From positions 1 to 10,180 of the forward strand of contig JAFVCI010000065.1 in assembly GCA_017479315.1 (NCBI GenBank): DNA of 10,180 bases, written 5' to 3'. Every line of letters begins with the position of its first letter. The stretch's first letter is position 1. Source of the DNA: Opitutales bacterium (GTDB taxonomy: Bacteria > Verrucomicrobiota > Verrucomicrobiia > Opitutales > UBA9783). Positions 7,270 through 10,180 of this stretch are shown here, one piece after another. Below the pieces are notes generated by a model. It saw only the letters and a list, made by a program, of their open reading frames with translations. It searched no databases and had not been told where the DNA came from. Position numbers and translations under genes: made by a program.

Positions 7270-9549
7270 ATGTTGTCCTCCGTCTCATCGGCGAATTCCC
7301 TCAACGTTAGTGCGTTAAATACAGCATCACTATTAGCGCAGGTACGGGAAGCACGGAAAGCTTCGCTCATCGATCGGGTTGCAAATGCCGTCGATCCCGC
7401 CACAAATGCCGTCGATCCGACTTACGTAAGAGCACTTTATAATGCCTGCGATTTGTTTTTTAACGGCAATTCAACCAAAGTCGGTCTTGTGAAGATTGAA
7501 GAACTTTTAAAAAATCAACTCAATGCCGTTCTGTCGTTGATCTCATCGGTGCGAACATACGATTTTCCGCTCGATATCGCCAAAATTCTCGATGAGAACA
7601 AACTCACCAACGCCTGTAAGAAAGGAAACGAAGCTTACAAGTTTTACGTACGAAAAATCATCTCCGAACTGAACAATCTGCACGAAGTTCTTACAAGTGC
7701 CAAAAACAATTTATCCCAACTGCAAACCCTGATCCGAACGGGAGATTTCGAGAATCCCGCCGTGAAGGAGCTGTTGACGCAGTTACGTCTTGCGGAACTT
7801 GACGGGGAAGCGATAAAAAAAACGTTCTCCGAATACATGGTGCCGAAAAATTTCGAGATCACGTACTTTGATATCTATTGGTACAACGGGAAACCGGCGC
7901 AAACCAAAACGGCATCGACCGCCAAAAGCGCCCTACAGACTCCGGAAGGCTACACCATGCCGGAAGCAACGGAAATTGATTGGGACGATGAGAAAAGCAA
8001 AAGCAAGTTTCCGTCAAGAATTCCGGACGACATTTCATCCGTCGATGACCTGCGAAGTAAAATCAAAACCGACAAGCTGACCGGCAGCCGCAAAGTGTAC
8101 ACGTGTTATTTTCAAAAAGGTTCTAACCAAACGAAATGGACCGATCGATACGATACAAATGCCGATGTGTATTATCTGACACAGGAGAAGAATATCGAAA
8201 CGGACGAATCACCGCTTTCTTTTTTCGGCGAGCTGCCGCTGCTCGATAAGTTGAAATATATCGTCCTTTACTACACCAATTCGGGTACACGCCGCACCTT
8301 CCCCGAAAACGACGCCGTAAACGGCTTCCCGTGTCTGCCAAACCCGCCCGTAGCTGACGAGACCAATCCCGCAACGGGTGAAAGTCAAAAATACACGGAT
8401 GACGTCAACGAAATTGCGCGTTTGGAGCCGTTTTACACCGGTTTTCTGGTCGATCGCGACGGTCCAGTCAATGCCCTGGCGTCATTCATGGAGATTAAAT
8501 CCGCCGCCATCGGCGAACAGATCAAAATTTTGGGTTACCGCATCAAAGCCCTGCGTTATTATCTTCGTTTTCTTAATCGCGGTCTGGAAGAGGTAAATAA
8601 AAGTCAATCGAACGGTAATGCCCGCATACCGAATTCCGCGTATGAAACCCTTGCAATGGTCGGATGCAACCCCACGCGATGCCTCAAAACCTTAACCGTC
8701 AACGGCGTTACGAAGGATTACATGGTTCTGCAGTTCGGCGGTAAAGACAAAGACGGTACCAAGCAAGGAGGCACGACAGGAGACAAAACAATTCACAATT
8801 CTCCCAACGATCGCTACCTGCTGGTTCCGGCAGACGACGAAGGAATTAATGCGTTTGTTGCGGGTTGCAGCTTCTGCGATTTTTGCTACGATCGCATTTT
8901 CACGGAAGAAAATTACCTTCGAACCGATGGCGATCAACCCGTGCAATGGGGTTACATGACACGAGACGAATATAACGAGATCCTGAAACCGATAGAACGG
9001 CGCACGGCTTCCGGGAAGATTAAGGAAACGATATTTAAGATGGTCGCCGAATATCTCTATGATCCAGGTGAAGAAACTGCACCTTCCGTATTCAAGATAG
9101 ATGCCAAGTGTAAATATAAACGTTATGCACGTCAGCATACCAAAGGAAAGAGTGACTGGAGCGATTGGTATGCAGTGCAAGAAGAGCCGCACGAATGCAC
9201 ACGTAAAGATCCCGAAATCGACGGCATGCTCATCTTGAAAGAAACCGACGAAAGCAAACTCCCGCGGGAACTTGAGACCAATCGTATGAATATCACGGCG
9301 TTATTAAATGAAAATCACTACGGGAACACATGGAACAACTATAAAGATGCATCAATTTGGCCGTCGATCGTAAAAAATTGGACAACCACATACGATACCG
9401 TTATCGGCAATGTTCAGGCGCAACTGGAAAGCGTTAACAAATCCATCGAATCGCTGCGGAACAAAATCAACACCTTCGATGAATCCGCCATGAATTTCCG
9501 CAACAAGGCGTACACAATTTACAATAAAACCGTCAACAACATCGAATAA
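7270..9549 (+). CDS. Large protein of unknown family, candidate type III secretion substrate
   Basis: I do not recognise a family for this 759-residue protein. There is no classical signal peptide or membrane span. The first 22 residues are rich in Ser, Asn and Ala (MLSSVSSANSLNVSALNTAS), as in type III secretion signals. Residues about 40-165 are predominantly helical with leucine-rich heptad-like stretches. The middle (about 170-650) is mixed, rich in aromatic and charged residues, with C466-x4-C471 and C533-x2-C536-x2-C539. The last about 55 residues (NVQAQLESVNKSIESLRNKI onward) look like an amphipathic, coiled-coil-prone helix, a common feature of translocator, tip or filament proteins. 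The SycD-like chaperone gene follows after 2 bp, which strongly suggests the two proteins work together. ATG 7270 was chosen because the in-frame upstream TTG at 7177 would run through the infC promoter and add an unlikely sequence; no ribosome site is seen at either. A 16-bp direct repeat lies near the 5' end. Confidence 0.75.
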   Translation: MLSSVSSANSLNVSALNTASLLAQVREARKASLIDRVANAVDPATNAVDPTYVRALYNACDLFFNGNSTKVGLVKIEELLKNQLNAVLSLISSVRTYDFPLDIAKILDENKLTNACKKGNEAYKFYVRKIISELNNLHEVLTSAKNNLSQLQTLIRTGDFENPAVKELLTQLRLAELDGEAIKKTFSEYMVPKNFEITYFDIYWYNGKPAQTKTASTAKSALQTPEGYTMPEATEIDWDDEKSKSKFPSRIPDDISSVDDLRSKIKTDKLTGSRKVYTCYFQKGSNQTKWTDRYDTNADVYYLTQEKNIETDESPLSFFGELPLLDKLKYIVLYYTNSGTRRTFPENDAVNGFPCLPNPPVADETNPATGESQKYTDDVNEIARLEPFYTGFLVDRDGPVNALASFMEIKSAAIGEQIKILGYRIKALRYYLRFLNRGLEEVNKSQSNGNARIPNSAYETLAMVGCNPTRCLKTLTVNGVTKDYMVLQFGGKDKDGTKQGGTTGDKTIHNSPNDRYLLVPADDEGINAFVAGCSFCDFCYDRIFTEENYLRTDGDQPVQWGYMTRDEYNEILKPIERRTASGKIKETIFKMVAEYLYDPGEETAPSVFKIDAKCKYKRYARQHTKGKSDWSDWYAVQEEPHECTRKDPEIDGMLILKETDESKLPRELETNRMNITALLNENHYGNTWNNYKDASIWPSIVKNWTTTYDTVIGNVQAQLESVNKSIESLRNKINTFDESAMNFRNKAYTIYNKTVNNIE
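7382..7418 (+). repeat. Short in-frame direct repeat in the large unknown gene
   Basis: CAAATGCCGTCGATCC occurs at 7382-7397 and again at 7403-7418, with a 21-bp period that keeps the reading frame. It encodes two copies of NAVDP (VANAVDPATNAVDPTYV). It is probably a recent small duplication by slippage; no function is implied. Confidence 0.8.
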
Positions 9550-9551
9550 TT

Positions 9552-10106
9552 ATGTCCATCACCGTTGCACAATATATCCGAAACGAACTCACAAAGGTGC
9601 TTGGTTCTGAAGTAACCGTCAGCGACGAAGAAATCGGCAGAAGTCTGCTCGTCAGTCATCTGCTCTCCACGGGAGAAATGACCCTGAAAGAGCTGATACC
9701 GACGGCGGAAAAACACGCGGAGCTGCTTTACGCCGTTGCCTATGAGTTTTATCAAAACAACAAAATCGAGAAGGCATATTGCCTGTTTGCTGCGCTCTGC
9801 GCCTATGATCCGAAATGCATCAAATTTTTGGAAGGCTGGGCGGCGACCTCCAAACTGCTCAAAAAGTATCAGGAGGCGACGGTCGCCCTGTTCACGCTGA
9901 CGCAGATCGATCCGATCAACCTTTCCCACTATCCGGAGCTTGCGGAAATGCTTTATAAACTGCAACAGCCGGAAGCGGCGGTTAAATGTTGCGAAGCGGT
10001 CGAAAAACTGTCGAAGGAGGAACCGTTCAAATCTAAAAACAAAGACCTCGATGCCCTGATTAAAAAGGCCGCCGCTCTGCGTAAAGTTTTCACCTCAAAA
10101 AAATAA
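9552..10106 (+). CDS. SycD/LcrH-type type III secretion chaperone (TPR protein)
   Basis: Class II chaperones of this family (SycD, LcrH, IpgC) hold hydrophobic translocator proteins in the cytosol and deliver them to the type III secretion machine. The 184-residue product matches the family in length (about 150-230) and layout: a helical N-terminal part with the block LKELIPTAEKHAELLYAVAY, then three tandem tetratricopeptide repeats at about 56-87 (YEFYQNNKIEKAYCLFAALC), 91-121 (GWAATSKLLKKYQEATVALF) and 124-155 (ELAEMLYKLQQPEAAVKCCE), and a lysine-rich tail. The pattern of acidic and aromatic residues around ALCAYDPKCIKFLEGWAA resembles LcrH (ALCVLDHYDSRFFLGLGA). The start ATG is 2 bp after the stop of the preceding gene, without its own ribosome site, so translation is probably coupled. 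A general TPR scaffold is the alternative, but the order of blocks favours the secretion chaperone. Confidence 0.8.
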   Translation: MSITVAQYIRNELTKVLGSEVTVSDEEIGRSLLVSHLLSTGEMTLKELIPTAEKHAELLYAVAYEFYQNNKIEKAYCLFAALCAYDPKCIKFLEGWAATSKLLKKYQEATVALFTLTQIDPINLSHYPELAEMLYKLQQPEAAVKCCEAVEKLSKEEPFKSKNKDLDALIKKAAALRKVFTSKK

Positions 10107-10109
10107 GGA
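10105..10109 (+). promoter_or_regulatory. Ribosome binding site for the 3'-terminal gene
   Basis: AAGGA lies 6 nt before the ATG at 10116 and overlaps the stop codon of the chaperone gene. It is one of the few clear Shine-Dalgarno sequences in the window and supports the partial gene that follows. Confidence 0.7.
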
Positions 10110-10115
10110 AATACC

Positions 10116-10180
10116 ATGCCCGTTGATGCTCGAATCAATCTCAACATAAAGAATTCAAGCGATATCCTTGGAAATTCGGA
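10116..10180 (+). CDS. 5' end of an unidentified gene downstream of the chaperone
   Basis: An open frame starts at ATG 10116, 9 bp after the chaperone stop, with AAGGA at good spacing, and runs off the window after 21 codons (MPVDARINLNIKNSSDILGN, then Ser). The visible N-terminus is polar and rich in Asn and Ser with no signal peptide, which fits a second type III substrate such as a translocator. In many secretion operons the SycD-type chaperone gene lies next to its translocator genes. Too little is visible for identification. Confidence 0.6.
   Translation, partial: MPVDARINLNIKNSSDILGNS

Noticed and set aside
6737..7403. Two overlapping open frames of about 190 codons across infC (plus strand 6737-7318 and minus strand 6822-7403)
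   Set aside because: Both lie over infC, whose protein is unmistakable. Their translations are low-quality (runs of Arg, Cys and Ser) and resemble no family.
7382..7418. Direct repeat considered as the start of a CRISPR or other array
   Set aside because: Only two copies at a 21-bp period inside a coding frame; best explained as a small in-frame duplication.
8692..9192. Minus-strand open frame of 166 codons inside the large unknown gene
   Set aside because: It is antisense to a continuous 759-codon frame, has no start signals, and its sequence looks like reverse-complement noise.
9519..9965. Minus-strand open frame of 148 codons opposite the chaperone gene
   Set aside because: It is the antisense of a well-supported TPR chaperone; the Arg/Gln/Phe-rich translation and lack of a ribosome site point to a shadow frame.

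Overview
The window looks like chromosomal DNA from a Gram-negative bacterium, most likely of the Planctomycetota-Verrucomicrobiota-Chlamydiota group. I lean towards the Verrucomicrobia/Lentisphaerae side, with low certainty. The grounds are: signal peptides and a type III secretion chaperone (so an outer membrane); an IF3 whose tail reads MSPLPTAKRV, as I remember it from that side; a muramoyl amidase with a copper-amine-oxidase-N-like domain; and a phosphatidylserine decarboxylase with the GGST processing site seen in chlamydia-type enzymes. No 16S rRNA or other decisive marker is present. I see no insertion sequence, integrase, phage gene or CRISPR array.

Layout, left to right. Bases 1-986 hold the 3' part of an AT-rich gene for an SGNH/DltD-like protein, followed by a possible weak terminator. 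A complete tRNA-Gly(GCC) with encoded CCA lies at 1095-1169. Next comes an amino-acid ABC importer: a GlnQ-type ATPase (1222-2028), then a single protein fusing the periplasmic binding domain to the membrane permease (2158-3711). Phosphatidylserine decarboxylase (3757-4665) follows closely in the same direction. A convergent gap of 235 bp (4666-4900) holds hairpins but no gene.

On the minus strand, infC (translation initiation factor IF3, 7125-6505) and a secreted N-acetylmuramoyl-L-alanine amidase (6505-4901) form a two-gene unit. They are joined by a TGATG stop/start overlap and preceded by a good sigma70-like promoter at 7183-7155. IF3 is not followed by rpmI-rplT, its usual partners.

Divergent from infC, bases 7270-10180 form a plus-strand unit: a 759-residue protein of unknown family with a Ser/Asn-rich N-terminus and a helical C-terminus; a SycD/LcrH-type tetratricopeptide chaperone 2 bp downstream; and the start of a third gene with a clear ribosome binding site. 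The chaperone implies that one or both flanking products are type III secretion substrates (translocator, tip or filament-like). The large protein is the most novel item in the window. Base composition shifts clearly: by hand count of sample lines the first gene is roughly 30-40% GC, while the transporter genes reach about 55-60% in places.
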